The notes: generated by a model from the letters alone, not told the origin. 64,000 nt of DNA from Metellina segmentata (GCA_947359465.1 OX375874.1:103630410-103694409); one strand, 5' to 3'. Positions 1 through 11,373 are shown, counted from the stretch's first letter. Numbers and translations: made by a program.

Positions 1-140
1 CAACATAATTTTGAATCATGGTCATATAGCGAGGCAACACAACAGATTTAACATGCACCAGCCCCCTTCTACATGACGGTCTTTGGCTGGATTCGAACTT
101 CCAACCCTCTGGTTGCTCTTCCCACCACGGCACCTGTTAT
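1..140 (-). repeat. Family B tRNA-like SINE, cut by window edge
   Basis: On the minus strand there is a B-box-like GTTCGAATCC followed by a body also seen at 24503-24745, where the copy is complete. Only the head half lies in the window. It belongs to the duplicated block 1-2613. Confidence 0.6.
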
Positions 141-1394
141 ATTAGCATGATGCTGATTTAATTAATTTTTCAAAAGGTCTATTCAAAAATTATTTTATCT
201 AAAATTTTCATGTCCTGATCAGGACAGATGTTGAGTGAGTTAAATATATGGAGATAGCATGAGCACATTTTTATAAGTTTCACAGAAGTCTACTTTGAAC
301 AAGTTTAGCTGACTCATGGTTCTAGATAAGCTTTGAATGCAAATCTGACTAAAGCCAATATTGCTAAAGTTACAAGAATCAGAATGTATAGCTACAGAAA
401 ATTTTACGACTTGAAAATATTTACCAACCAAAATATTGGTTTACAATTTCTTCAGTTGTTATGCAGGATGTTTACATAGGACATCATTTTGTTTTGGAAT
501 AACTTTTAAATAAAACATTTCTAATTTCACTGTGCACTCAATGATTGACATTATTCATTGAATTTAATATCAGTCAAATGACTGCCAGCACTGCATATTT
601 AGTCTTCCATCCACATGATTTCTTACTCATCCACTGACATCGTGTGCCTTCAAAACAAATATGTGTAAAAAAAAATTTCAAAACACTGTTCTCTGCAAGA
701 TACGAAAAAGTCTGACCGACTTCTTACAGAAAGTTCCCAAGAAAACATTGATACTGTATGATATATAGTGTTATTGAAAAACAAGGGACCTCTGTTGACA
801 TTACACACAAGTAGGCTTTCTCCAAACACAATATGGGAAAAATTTGGATTTTCATCGAAGCTCTAAATGTTATTATGCATGCAATTCTCTTGGTCCATAT
901 TATATTCCACATATAAGTATAATTATTTCAGTTCTAAAGTTCAATTTAAATTACATTCCAAAACAGTTCAATCCAGAAAAAAATTACTAGGTTACCAATT
1001 CTCAATTTTAACAATACTTGCGTGTACCAGACAACATTGGCAATCTTGAATAATTATGAAAATCAGAACTAAATATAAATCTTTTAGTACAAATTGTAAG
1101 CAACATTTAATGTATTCAGAATGATTTATTGAGACTGATTCTGACATTGCAAGATATTTTTGTAAACAAACACATGAAGGTAAACAAAAAGAAGTGTTTC
1201 AGTTACAGTGAATATATGTACTTCAATTCATTACAGAAGGTATTTTTTAATTAATGTCTTACAAGAAAAACAAAGAAACAAATGGTACATAAAAACTTTT
1301 ATTTTCATTTCAATACACAATAAACTTTAAATATCAAGTAATTTAGTCATACATTACAAAAATTCATTTTTCTGTAAATGAAAATGAAATAATG

Positions 1395-1951
1395 GGTGAG
1401 CCGGAGAACTTAGGCCGAAGGCCTTCTATCTCCCTCAGAAAGTAGTTGGGAACTGAGCAGGTTTTGAAGTTCACTGAAATATGTAAGGTAGAGTGAGTGT
1501 AATTGGTTGTCCAATGAAAACAGGTGGCTTAGAAATTGGGCAGATCAAGGACGAGTCCAATTGGAACAGTACATAAGATGCAAGATGACAAGGAAGTCTT
1601 AGGAATTATTAAATTAAAGAAAAAATAAAAGCAGGAGATTTAAATAGTAAGAACATTAAGGATTAAGAATGACTCTGGGTCTTTTATTATATTCGGGTTG
1701 ACGAGGGTCATATCTGGGATACACTGGATGGCAGGGTTATCAATTAATTCAAGATTAGCATAAAAATTAGTAGCAAGTTTACTGAAGTAAGTTTTAAGTT
1801 CGGTAATTTCAAGATCTTCGCGAATTTTAGCGTTTCGGTAGTACTAGGGGTAACCACTGATAATACGTAGAGTAGAATTTTGAAGAGATTCAAGTTTTTG
1901 GAGGGTAGTTTTCGCTGCGTATCCCAATTTTCTGTAAATATAATTAACCAT
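1395..1951 (-). pseudogene. Jockey-like LINE 3' end (copy 1)
   Basis: The minus strand encodes the C-terminal end of a LINE reverse-transcriptase polyprotein. It has a GYAAKTTLQKLESLQN-type segment, then YRNAKI.EDLEIT and KLATNFYANLE, as in the conserved region after the reverse transcriptase of Jockey-like elements. It differs from the paralogue at 26150-26700 by a TGG to TAG change that puts a stop inside the segment, so it is dead. The 3' untranslated part runs toward 1395 and ends in a GC-richer stretch with a GGCCTTCGGCC palindrome. Only the 3' end remains, as expected for a 5'-truncated LINE insertion. Assignment to the Jockey group is by motif memory, not by search. Confidence 0.7.
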
Positions 1952-2748
1952 ACAAGACTCAAAAAGAAACTTTTTGCATGAAAATTTAACTTATGACCAT
2001 TAAGTGTAGAATTATTCAAATTTAAGTATTTCCAATCTTAAATTTTTTTTTTATCTTGAAACTTTTTTTTTAAATAGAGAAAATGTTTATTTTTGTAAAA
2101 AATTGGGTAATTTAAAAAATTACTTAACATTTTGGCAATAACTGCTATCACAAAAACACCTGCTTCAAGAAATAAAAACAAAACCACATAGAAACACATT
2201 TTGATAATAGAAATTACAAAAACATAAATACAAGTAAGGGATAGTTAAAAATCTGAAGGATGAGGAACCTGAAAATATAAAGTGTGCACATCAGTACAAT
2301 ACAAATGAGATCACAAACTCACCTTTTCGAGTCAACACTAATGTACACCTAATTCTGTTTGGACGAGCTTGAGTATCATCTTGTGCGAATGTTTCAACAG
2401 TTTTACGAATTTTTTTTTTCAGTTATTAATTGTTGTGTTTTAGTTAGGCCATTATATAATTATCTGTAAGAGGCTACCAAGAACTTCAGTTCACGTTGAA
2501 ATTTCCCTGTGCGTTTTTCATTAGGGTCATGTTTGACAAAATAATTACCCAATTTTCAGGTCAGTTCCAGACATTCTTTTACTAAACCTGCATTTAGAAC
2601 AAGATCATATTGTTCATTATCACTACATTCTGTGGGATTAGGAGTCTCAAAGCCAACCTCTTCTAATAATTCATCTTTGCTTACGGCTTTCTCGAAACAT
2701 CAGAACAGCGCGCGATTTTTCAAACCGCCGACAGAACTAATACGCCTT

Positions 2749-2864
2749 CTAGCGGCAATTCCTCAAAGTTTTAACGTTAGGATTATCGCAGTTGGCGATA
2801 CAGGCATCTATCGCCAACTCGCCAAGGGGTGCTGAAAGCGTGAGGGTTTCCGCGAATGCGTCCG
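2749..2864 (-). repeat. Element X terminal fragment
   Basis: A short module read on the minus strand starts GCATTCGCGGAAACCCTCAC and includes a hairpin with AGTTGGCGATA arms at about 2793-2822. The same roughly 50-bp start recurs at 20571 and 59858, each time directly after a CCGGA or CCGGGAT stretch. Here it abuts the SINE at 2865. Identity unknown. Confidence 0.55.
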
Positions 2865-3055
2865 GGATCAGTCCCTTAAAGGAAAGTTTCGAGGACAAAA
2901 CCTCGCATATTTGATCCACGGTCCGATGACGAAGCAACACCTGAGCTGGCACCCCACTCTCCAAACTTCCACGCCAATCCAACGTGAGGGCTTTCGGTCA
3001 CGAGGAACCTTCCGATCTAGAGGCTAACACCTTAACCATTATACCGGTTGGTCGG
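2865..3055 (-). repeat. SINE family A, internally deleted
   Basis: The head (ACCGGTATAATGGTTAAGG on the minus strand) and the body are present. The B-box region is missing through an internal deletion near 2983. It lies head-to-head with the SINE at 3073, forming an inverted pair. Confidence 0.85.
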
Positions 3056-3072
3056 CATGAAACTTTGTGAGA

Positions 3073-3388
3073 AGACCAACCGGTATAGTGGTTAAGGTAT
3101 TAGCTTCTAGATCGGAAGGTTCCTGGTTCGAATCCGGGTATGGATGTTTCTAAGCGTATGGTGTAGAGGCGAACGGTGCACCTAAAATCTGTCGTGGCCG
3201 AAAGTCCTCACGTTGGGTTGGTGTGGAAGTTTGGAGAGTGGGGTGCCAGCTCGGATGTTTCTACGTCATCTGACCGTGGATCAAATATACGAGGTTTTGT
3301 CCTCGGATATTTCCCTTAAGGGACTGATCCCGGACAGTCGTCAATAGCCCGTCGTGTTACTCTAGTACGACGTTAACTAAAATTGATT
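3073..3388 (+). repeat. SINE family A
   Basis: Nearly full-length copy. The A box TATAGTGGTTAAGG is at about 3083 and the B box GGTTCGAATCC at about 3125. The body ends GTACGACGTTAACTAAAATT. Transcription would be rightward. Confidence 0.9.
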
Positions 3389-3613
3389 ACTTGATTGATA
3401 TTACATATCAGTCACTAAATCATAAAGGATAAAAGAAATTTTAAGATAGTATTGTAGCACAATTACAAGGTTGGAATAAGAAAATATTTACCTGTTTTTT
3501 ATGTGGGCAAGATCACTGAATCGGGGTCTGCATCAAATGATCACCCATTTTATGTATCAAAAATTTTAACAGAAATACGAGTACTTGTTTTCCAGTCCAT
3601 CCTGTTAACTGCC
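3389..3613 (+). repeat. Block K, copy 1
   Basis: A non-coding block present four times: here, about 18400-18967, 33880-34425, and 51340-51477 with 52602-53057. In every copy it ends in TGTTAACTGCCGAT followed directly by a plus-strand SINE. The SINE insertion therefore predates the duplication of the block. It contains no credible gene. The 75-residue ORF here is not preserved by selection in a way I can see. Confidence 0.75.
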
Positions 3614-3931
3614 GATCAACCGTTCTGTTGGTTAAGGTTACCCTCTAGATCGGAAAGTTCCTCGTTCGAATCCGGTTCAGTGCATGGGTGTTTGTTAGCG
3701 TATGGTGTAGAGTCGGTTGGTGCACCTTAAATATGTCGTGGCAAAAGGTCCACACATTGGGTTGGTGTGGAAGTTTGGAGTGGGGTGCCAGCTCAGGTGT
3801 TGCTTCGTCATCTGACCGTGGTTCAAAATTACGCTGTGTTGTCCTCGAATCTTTCTCTTAAGGGACTGATCCCGGACCGTCGTCAATAGCCAGTTGTGTT
3901 GCTCTAGTACAACGTTAACTAAAACATTACC
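3614..3931 (+). repeat. SINE family A downstream of block K
   Basis: The A box has diverged (CTGTTGGTTAAGG). The B box is GTTCGAATCC and the body is typical, ending in CTAAAACATTACC followed by a T-run. Same arrangement as at 18968, 34770 and 53058. Confidence 0.85.
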
Positions 3932-3959
3932 AATTTTTTTTTTTTTACCACAAAAATTC

Positions 3960-4820
3960 ATAAAAATATATTAAACCACGTGGACGTCTAAACGGCACAC
4001 ATACAGACAGAGAGACACAAACGCGAAAGAGGCGTATTTGGCATCAGAAGGGTTCAAAACGAATAGAAAACTTGATATGGTCCAAAATATTTAATGTACA
4101 AACACTCCATTCCTATTTATATAATAGATTATACGGATGTTTGCTACGTATTTTGTCCTAACTGAGAACGTAGTGTTCTTATATTCTGTTCTACAACGAG
4201 GTTTCTTTCAAGTTGTTCAAGTCTTTGATTTTAGTGATTTTAAATTAATATATTAGGCCACATCTCCTCACCAATGTTTGTTTTCGGACAGGATAGTATT
4301 CAAACGCATATTATTATTATCAAAATACTATTTTGAAGACAAAGTACATTGTGTAGTTATTTTAAGTAAGATGTGTACACACACAAACAATAAAATGCTT
4401 GTAAAACTATTTTTAGAATTATTTCCAATACTTTTTACAGCATTTTAAAGTACCTAAATTGTTTGGTATATACAGTCACGGAAAAAATACGAACCACCCA
4501 TCTTCATTCGAGAAATTTTAACATTAGAGAAAATTCAAAGATTTTGCTTGACAAAATATTACATCTATAAATTGAAACTTATAAAATTTGCATAGGGAGA
4601 CGTCTTCAGATTAAATTGAGAACCAACTTCATAATTCCCAATAGGAACCCCTTATTTCAATACACAATTTCAAATCTATATCAAAATTTTAAAATCAGAT
4701 ACCAATATGCATTTTATTATGTTTTACCGTTACAAAGTTATAAGTACAGTTATGAGAATAAAATAAAAAATTAGTAAAAATATGAGTATAATTATAAGGA
4801 AATCTAAAGTAGAGATATTG
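3960..4820 (+). repeat. Repeat N arm, plus copy
   Basis: Its distal part (3960-4110) is an inverted paralogue of about 35690-35860. Its proximal part (4381-4810) matches 33110-33540 in direct orientation, and 6905-7150 and 35185-35370 in inverted orientation. At 4471 a TACAGTCACGG motif resembles a Tc1/mariner terminus, but homology continues outside it, so the repeated unit is larger than a simple terminal repeat. No coding potential. Confidence 0.65.
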
Positions 4821-4939
4821 GTAATTTTTAATAAACGTCATACTGGAGCAATACAGCGGGCTTTTGACGACAGTCCTGGTAATTAGGTAATTAACGTCAT
4901 ACTAGAGCAAATCAATGGTCTATTGACGACGGTCCGGGT
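4820..4939 (-). repeat. Two stacked SINE 3'-tail fragments
   Basis: Two units of about 60 bp (4820-4879 and 4880-4939) each hold only the GTAATT..AACGTCATACT..GACGACGGTCC end of the SINE. They sit in tandem next to the full copy at 4940. This is a shorter version of the 97-bp array at 19565. Confidence 0.75.
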
Positions 4940-5265
4940 AAATGGTAATGGTAATTTTAGTTAACGTTGTAATAGAGCAACACAACGGGCTATTGACGAC
5001 GGTCCGGAATCAGTCCCTTAAGGGAAAGATTCAAGGACAACACCTCGTAATTTTGAACCACGGTCAGATGACGAAGCAACACCTGAGCTGGCACCCCACT
5101 CTCCTTACTTCCACGCCAACCCAACGTGAGGACTTTCGGCCACGACAGATTTAAGGTGCACCAGCCGCCTCTACACCATACGTTTACAAACATCCATGCC
5201 CGGACCCGGATTCGAACCAGGAACCTTCCGATCTAGAGGCTAACACCTTAACCACTATACCGGTT
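4940..5265 (-). repeat. SINE family A
   Basis: Full-length minus-strand copy. The head is at about 5265 (ACCGGTATAGTGGTTAAGG) and the B box reads GGTTCGAATCC at about 5208-5218. The tail GGTAATGGTAAT is at the left end. Confidence 0.9.
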
Positions 5266-5424
5266 GTGGAAGTTTGGAGAGTGGGGTCAGGTGTTGCTTC
5301 GTCATCTGACCGTGGTTCAAAATTACGAGGTGTTGTCCTCGGTTCTTTCCCTTAAGGGACTGATCCCGGACCGTCGTCAATAGCCCGTTGCGTTGCTCTA
5401 GTACGACGTTAACTAAAATTACCA
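5266..5424 (+). repeat. SINE family A, 5'-truncated
   Basis: It starts in mid-body (GTGGAAGTTTGGAGAGTGGG) and ends with the usual 3' tail. It lies head-to-head with the preceding copy. Loss of the 5' end fits target-primed reverse transcription. Confidence 0.85.
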
Positions 5425-5442
5425 ATCACCTATGTAAAATGG

Positions 5443-5775
5443 TAATGGTAATGGTAATTTTAGTTAACGTCGTACTAGAGCAACACAACGGGCTATTGAC
5501 GACGGTCCGGAATCAGTCCCTTAAGGGAAAGATTCGAGGACAACACCTCGTAATTTTGAACCACGGTCAGATGACGAAGTAACACCTGAGCTGGCACCCC
5601 ACTCTCCAAATTTCCACGCCAACCCAACGTGAGGACTTTCGGCCACGACAGATTTAAGGTGCACCAGCCGCCTCTACACCATACGTTTACAAACATCCAT
5701 GCCCGGACCCGGATTCGAACCAGGAACCTTCGGATCTAGAGGCTAACACCTTAACCACTATACCGGTTGGTCGGC
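5443..5775 (-). repeat. SINE family A with 14-bp target duplication
   Basis: Full-length copy flanked by CCTATGTAAAATGG at 5429-5442 and again at 5776-5789. This is direct evidence of retroposition. The B box is intact at about 5712-5722. Confidence 0.93.
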
Positions 5776-5820
5776 CCTATGTAAAATGGAAACTAAATAT
5801 GAAAAAGACTGCTTTTTTGG

Positions 5821-6126
5821 GTAATGGTAATTTTAGTAAACGTCGTACTAGAGCAACACGACGGGCTATTGACGACGGTCCGGGATCAGTCCCTTAAGGG
5901 AAAGATTCGAGGACAATACCTCGTAATTTTGAACCACTGTCAGATAACGAAACAACACCTGAGCTGTCATACCACCCTCCAAACTTCCACACCAACCCAA
6001 TGTGAGGATTTTCGACCATGACAGATTTAAGGTGCACCAGCCGCCTCTACATCATATGCTTACAAACATCCATGCATGAACCCGGATTTAAACCAGGAAC
6101 CTTCAGATCTAGAGGCTAACACCTTC
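5821..6126 (-). repeat. SINE family A, degraded
   Basis: Diverged full-body copy whose head is lost at about 6126. The 45 bp before it (5776-5820) recur at 6536-6580, so this copy and its neighbour probably arose with a local duplication. Confidence 0.8.
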
Positions 6127-6216
6127 AATTGGGGGGCAAAATGGCCAAATACATTTGAAATAGCCACCTTTTCTTTACGTCGAATTTAGAAGGGCAAAGT
6201 TCCTCAATACCACTGC

Positions 6217-6535
6217 CGACCAACCGTTATAGCCGTTAAGGTGTTAGCCTCTAGATCGGAAGGTTCCTGGTTCGAATCCGGGTCCGGGAATGGAGGTTTG
6301 TAAGTCTATGGTATAGAGGCGGCTGGTGCACCTTAAATCTGTCGTGGCCGAAAGTCCTCACGTTGGGTTGGTGTGAAAGTTTGGAGAGTGGTGTTAGGTG
6401 TTGCTTCGTCATCTGACCGTGGTTCAAAATTACGAGGTGTTGTCCTCGGATCTTTCCTTTAAGGGACTGATCCCGGACCGTCGTCAGTAGCCCGTTGCGT
6501 TGCTCTAGTACGACGTTAATTAAAATTACCAATTA
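6217..6535 (+). repeat. SINE family A
   Basis: Plus-strand copy with TATAGCCGTTAAGG as a weakened A box, B box GGTTCGAATCC at about 6270, and tail AATTAAAATTACCAATTACC. Orientation is opposite to the copy before it. Confidence 0.88.
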
Positions 6536-6904
6536 CCTATGTAAAATGGAAACTAAATATGATAAAGACTTCTTTTTTGGGTGTTCCTTTGATAGACCGA
6601 GAATGAAGGCAGTGACTGCTTTTCGCATATTTATCGTGCATGATTATCTTAGCATCTGTGCCGGTATTGGTGTTCTTAATGAAGCTGCCTGTCCCTGTGT
6701 GACAAAAATATCCTATGGGCAAACATCACCTGCGTAACTGCAGAGCTCTCCATGGAGAAATTGATGCTTCGAGATACCGGGACGCTAGGAAACTTGGGGT
6801 GATAGAATTCAGCTGTCCTTTTAGATTTTTGATGTCTCTTGTTTTTTGTTGTCGTGTTCTTTTTTGTTTTCTTGTTCGATCGATTGGAAATTGTGTGTCG
6901 ATAT

Positions 6905-7150
6905 AAGGGGATTCTCAATTTAATATGAAAAGACGTCCCTTTATGCAAATTTTATGAGTTTGAATTGATAGTTGTTAGACCCTGTCATGTGGAATATTTG
7001 AATTTTCACTAGTGTTAAAATTGTTCGAATGAAGAGGGGTGGTCCATTTTTTTCCCTGACTGTACATACCAGACTTTAGGTACTTTAAAATGCTCTAAAA
7101 CAATTTTGGAAATAATTACAAGAATGTTGTTACAAGCATTTTAATGTGTG
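6905..7150 (-). repeat. Repeat N arm, inverted copy
   Basis: Reverse complement of 4381-4640. The matches include GGGATTCTCAATTTAAT, AAGACGTC, the TGACTGTA terminus-like motif at 7057-7064, and AAAATGCTTGTAA outside it. With 4381-4640 it brackets the SINE stack as a large inverted repeat. The interior at 6580-6900 holds unique sequence with no recognised gene. Confidence 0.7.
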
Positions 7151-7189
7151 TAAATTGGTTGGAGAGCATAGGTGAAAAGGATGACCCCC

Positions 7190-8180
7190 CCAACCCCTGT
7201 TATAATAAATTGTATTTCCTTTTCATCACACTCAACACCACAACAAAGTATTCGACTTAAAGTGGGAGGTAAGTCATAATAAAGCAATGAATAATGAGTG
7301 TGAGAGCACTCGAAGTAAATCGTCATTTTTTATTAATTGAGTTAAGCATGAAATGAACTTAAGAAAGTAAATTCCAAATCTTCCTTAAAATTCGTCTTTT
7401 GTAGAGTAACCTTAGTGTCACCTCTATCAATTTTATCACACAGCAAGGGTGTTATGAAAATGTATTACATAAATGGATGCGCATGTGTTGGATTTGTGTC
7501 CAATGTAAGTTGCAGAAATTATAACGATGGCGAAAGGTGTTAAAATATTATTTTATTCTACGAAACACGTAATTGGTTATATAATTTGATAAACTCTTCA
7601 ATCTAAAGTTAACCAATTCAAACGGAGTAAGGTCGGTCTTTTGCTAATTATATAATATAACTTTTCATCACACGAACAAAAATAAGAAGTCCAATAAATT
7701 GCTGTAAAATCGAAGAAATGAAGAAAACGCCGAGTGAGAACAGTGTTACGAAGATCTCTAGTAGAGTTTCTAATGGAGTGCAGAGGCTGCAAGACACAAC
7801 AAGTACTAACAAGGAATACAGAATATATTACTTCTTTTGCACCTTGTAATAGACTTGACCTACAATAAAATACATCGCACTTTCGAACATAGAACAGAGT
7901 TTTAAATTCGAAAATATATACAAGCATACTAAAGTGAGTGTGATATCACATTCTGTTTTCTTATTTCTCATGGCCTCTGATAATGAGCTAAGAACCATTT
8001 TAAAGGATTTTATCAGAAGGATAAGGGTAGATTAGCAGGCTTTCAGGTTCTGCATGTATGAATGACTTCAAAAAATGCATGATGCTATCAACTAAGAAAT
8101 CCTGAAAAGAAATTGTCATTCTAAACAGATTTAACCTACATTTTAACAGTTAGAAAACATTCAAAAGATAACTTTAAAAT
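7190..8180. repeat. Paralogous segment L1
   Basis: Matches 42890-44330 and, for its first 370 bp, 41870-42540. Landmarks shared by all copies are CAACACCACAACAAAGTATT, the AACCTTAGTGTCACC stretch and GATGGCGAAAGGTGTTAAAAT. The segment continues past a Tc1 insertion at 8182-9552. No convincing coding frame is conserved between the copies. Confidence 0.75.
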
Positions 8181-8181
8181 A

Positions 8182-9552
8182 CACTGCTGGCCACCCAAAT
8201 TGCAACACCAAGAAAGACAAGAGATATCACAACAAAATTTATTTTGTAGATAACATGTTGACCAAGTATCAAATGATTAAATTTATAGACTTCTGTGAAG
8301 TGTGGTTCCTGCCAAAATCAATAGCCAGAGTAGCCGCCATTGTTGGAGATCACCGCTGCCACACGCCTCGGCATTGATTCAAAGAGACTTTGGATGTGTT
8401 CTTGGGGTACAGCAGACCAAGCAGCTTCTACACGTTGTTAAATTTGATCTGGTGTGGCAGCTGGGGATGTAATCTGGGACAATCGTTGAGCAACCATGGA
8501 CCACATGTTTTCTATGGGCGAAAGATCCGGAGAGTGAGCTGGCCAGTGAAGCAATTCAATCTGTCGATTGACTAAGAACCCTTGGACAATGCGTGCCACG
8601 TGTGGTCGCGCATTATCCTGTTGAAATATGGCTGCGGGCAAGCCCTGAAGGTAAGGAAGGACAACTGGCTCCTACACCTCGGAGATGTAGCGCTGGCTGT
8701 ATAAAGTACCGGCAATGCATGCTAGAGGAGTACGCGAGGGATATCCAATACCGCCCCATACCATAATACCCGGTGCAGGACCCGTGTGGCGGTGCATAAT
8801 GCAGCTGTTCAGCATCCTCTCTCTACGGTGTCTCCAGACTCGAATATGACCATCGTAGTGTTGCAGACAGAAGCGTAACTCGTCAGTAAAGACAATTTCA
8901 TTCCATTCTGCCGTCCACGTCCTTCTTTCATCGCACTATTGGCGGCGGAGACGTCTGTGGTTCTGCATCAAGGGTAGACGAAGCAATGGACGTCTTGCGG
9001 ACAGACCACTCTCGATGATGCGTTACAGGCTGAATGTGTTGTGCTATGGTTGATGATGTGGCTGAGCGATCCGTCACTGCCATTCGCACAATATGCCTGT
9101 CATCACGTGAAGTGGTGCACTGAGGTGGATGCAATTGAACACGTCGGTCCGTCGTACCCTCCTTCATCCAACGATCACATATCCCCATTACAGTTGTTTG
9201 GTTTCGTCCAACACGATTATCGATTTCCCTGAAAGATAATCCACAATCTCGGTAGGCCACTATCCTTCCTCTGTCGAACTCGGATACTTGATCAAAAGAG
9301 GATCGCTGTTTTCTACAAGGCATAATGGATCGTTTTTTTGAAAAACCACAAGAAAAACATAATTGCCGTACTTGAAATCGTCGAAATCTCCAAGCCTTAA
9401 ATAGCGCTTTGAAGTGGCGCTACAGGAGTGTGATGTGCGTCTGCGCTGAAATTCTAATCATTTGCATATCTCACCTCCGCTAATGCATGTTGTAAATTTC
9501 ATATTATTTGCATGCTTCCTTCAGGGTGTTGCATTTACGGTGGCCAGCAGTG
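8182..9552 (-). mobile_element. Complete Tc1-like transposon (defective)
   Basis: The terminal inverted repeats are CACTGCTGGCCACC at 8182 and its complement ending at 9552, each with an inner TTGCAACACC-like extension. TA is duplicated at 8180-8181 and 9553-9554. The length is 1371 bp, normal for Tc1. The single transposase gene lies on the minus strand and is broken. The paralogous locus near 44300 has no element at the corresponding place, so it acts as an empty site. Confidence 0.93.
8395..9323 (-). pseudogene. Tc1-like transposase, broken
   Basis: The N-terminal part (9323 down to about 8930) reads MPCRKQRSSFDQVSEFDRGR and continues with the paired helix-turn-helix region (FREI..RVGRNQTTV). 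The catalytic domain then appears in pieces: FTDE with the first aspartate near 8884, PAPGIMVWGGI near 8770, FQQDNARPH with the second aspartate near 8620, and HSPDLSPIENMW with the catalytic glutamate near 8520. This is the DD34E arrangement of Tc1. Breaks seen are a frame change near 8930 and an in-frame TAG at about 8679 in SEV*EPV. No full-length protein can be made. The protein would have cut and rejoined the element at TA sites in the nucleus. Confidence 0.9.
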
Positions 9553-9559
9553 TATTTTC

Positions 9560-9970
9560 AAAAAATTAATAAAATTACACGTTGTTCTCCTCGAATATGT
9601 CCCTTGTGTTGCTCCTGAACGACGGTAAAATACCAAATACAAGAATTAATAAAGTAGGTATTTTAATTAACGTCGCACTGATGCATCACAAAGGGCCATT
9701 GGCGATGGTAAGGACTCAATCCCAAAATTGTAAGATTTGAGGAAGACAACACGTAATTTGGAACCATTGTCACATGCCGAGCTCTGTCGAGCCACTTGCA
9801 TTACAGTCGCCAAACATCCACATCCAGCTTACTTGAGGACATTTTAAGCCATAATAGATTTAACGTGCACCAGACCCTTTTATACACGACGGTCTTTGGT
9901 TGAATTTGATCTCACAACCCTCCGGTGGCTAGTCCGCGCGTTACTCTATTAACCGTACTACCGCGACCAC
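9560..9970 (-). repeat. SINE tail fragment and family B SINE
   Basis: 9560-9640 is a short plus-strand SINE tail fragment. 9645-9970 is a minus-strand family B copy ending in a tRNA-like head (GGTAGTACGGTTAATAGAGTAACG). The same pair occurs at 44338-44690, confirming the L1/L2 paralogy on the right of the Tc1 element. Confidence 0.75.
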
Positions 9971-10610
9971 AAAAACTAGTTTGGTAGATAATGATTGAAA
10001 ATTTCAATCTGCTCAATCGAAAATATAATCTGCTAAATCCAAGTCACAAGATGTTTTAAAATTAAGCCGAATGCTAAACAAAACGAAGAATAGCTATAAT
10101 ATCCACGATTTTCTTATATAACTCGCCTTTCAACTGTAAATTATCAAGAATTTTGTGTTTTCTTACAGGGTTTGAAAATTAGATAATGCTAAAATTAAAA
10201 TAGTAATGTTTTAACCACTTCTCTGTCTTAATCAATGTACTAAAGGAAGTTGGTAGAATTTATGTAACGCTGAAGCAAAACAATATACTAACCAGACTCG
10301 ATATAAAAAATTATTTAGTTTGTATGCTCATTAGGAAGATTTATAAACCAACAAATGCAAACAATAAATATTAAGTAATTTTTTTCATGCGGTAGATGCT
10401 ATAATTAATACAATTGATTGAATAAAGAAATATTAACTCGTTTCTTATGTCAGAGATTATTGAAGTCGGTTTGTATGCTTGAAAATATTACCATCTTAGT
10501 ACATCACACGATTTTAGCAGAAATAGGAGTAACTTCTCTCTTTCATTATATCTATTTCCAGTGACACATCTGTCAGCTGGTAAGTATTAAGGTAGACACT
10601 ATAGATACAG
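9971..10610. other. AT-rich stretch without recognisable features
   Basis: No ORF of note, no repeat boundary and no family match seen by eye. Confidence 0.5.
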
Positions 10611-10614
10611 AATG

Positions 10615-10745
10615 AGCTTTGGGCGGCGATCCGGGATTAGTCTGGAAGGGAAAGATCCGAGGGACACCTCGTAATTATGAATAACGATCAAATAATTAGC
10701 TTAACATCCGAGTTGAAATAACTTCCACACCACGATATATATCAT
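10615..10745 (-). repeat. SINE remnant
   Basis: The body segment GATCCGGGATTAGTC..GGAAAGATCCGAGG..CACCTCGTAATT is recognisable. Head and tail are lost. Confidence 0.6.
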
Positions 10746-10824
10746 GCGAAAGCATTTACGGTGTTAGAAAAACGTTATCGCTATCTAATTGGTTTAAATA
10801 AAAAATTGTTATAAACAAGGGTAT

Positions 10825-11245
10825 TTGATAATTTATAATTAACATCTTACTAGAGCAACACAACGGCTATTGACGACGATACGGTATAAATCTCAAAGGC
10901 ACAAAGACAACACAACAGATTAGCAAACGGAGGATTTTGAGCACGAAACTGACCAGCCAAAGACCGTCGTGTACATGGTGTCTGGTACACGTCGAATCTT
11001 TCGTGGCCTCAAATGTTTCGAATTCGGCGTGGTACCGAAGTTTGGAGAGGTAGTTCAGGTGTTGAGCTTGTCAAACGACTGGCTTAAATTTACGTGGCGT
11101 TGTCTTTCGAAAGTTAGCCTGTGTGTTGATCCTGTTCGATGTTAATTAAAATACCATTCCTTGGATCTTTCCCTAAGGGAGTAATCCCCAACAGTCGCCA
11201 ATAGTCTGTAGTATTGCTCCAATGAGACGTTAATTAACTACCTCC
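10825..11245. repeat. Foldback composite of two SINE ends
   Basis: The left half reads as a minus-strand SINE (TTAACATCTTACTAGAGCAAC..) and the right half as a plus-strand SINE (..CCTGTGTGTTGATCCTGTTCGATGTTAATT). The two meet in the middle without tRNA heads, making an imperfect inverted repeat. A further plus-strand tail lies at 11150-11245. Related composites are at 15080-15450 and 29400-29790. Confidence 0.65.
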
Positions 11246-11339
11246 CTTCTTTTAGCAACAATTTTCTCGTCAATTTAGTTCTTAGACCTATAAATTACCC
11301 AATACAGAGCAATGGCAATTAACATCGTGAGCAAGTGGT

Positions 11340-11373
11340 TGCATAAATCCGACTGCATGTCGGATTTTATGCA
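11340..11373. other. Hairpin, 14-15-bp arms
   Basis: TGCATAAATCCGAC and GTCGGATTTTATGCA are complementary apart from one unpaired base, with a 5-base loop. It lies just upstream of the Tc1/mariner nest. It could be a transposon terminus, but no partner copy is seen. Confidence 0.6.

Larger units (their letters stand above)
1..2613. repeat. Segmental duplication, copy 1, left half
   Basis: Nearly identical by eye to 24602-27364 over the whole length. The largest difference is about 165 bp present in copy 2 (25226-25390) and absent here near 626. The duplication runs off the left edge of the window, so its true start is unknown. It holds a LINE 3' remnant and otherwise AT-rich non-coding DNA. 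Homology to copy 2 stops at about 2613, where copy 2 jumps to sequence matching 13077. Confidence 0.9.

Noticed and set aside
240..431. 63-residue ORF found in both duplication copies
   Set aside because: Its conservation follows from the recent duplication. No family and no coding signature.
3083..3140. tRNA gene
   Set aside because: A and B boxes are present, but there is no complete cloverleaf or acceptor pairing, and the same sequence heads every SINE copy.
4942..5696. Recurring 60-90 residue ORFs (for example VNVVLEQHNGLLTTVR and VWCRGGWCTLNLSWPKV types)
   Set aside because: They are opposite-strand translations of the SINE and recur in every copy. The repeat, not a protein, explains their similarity.
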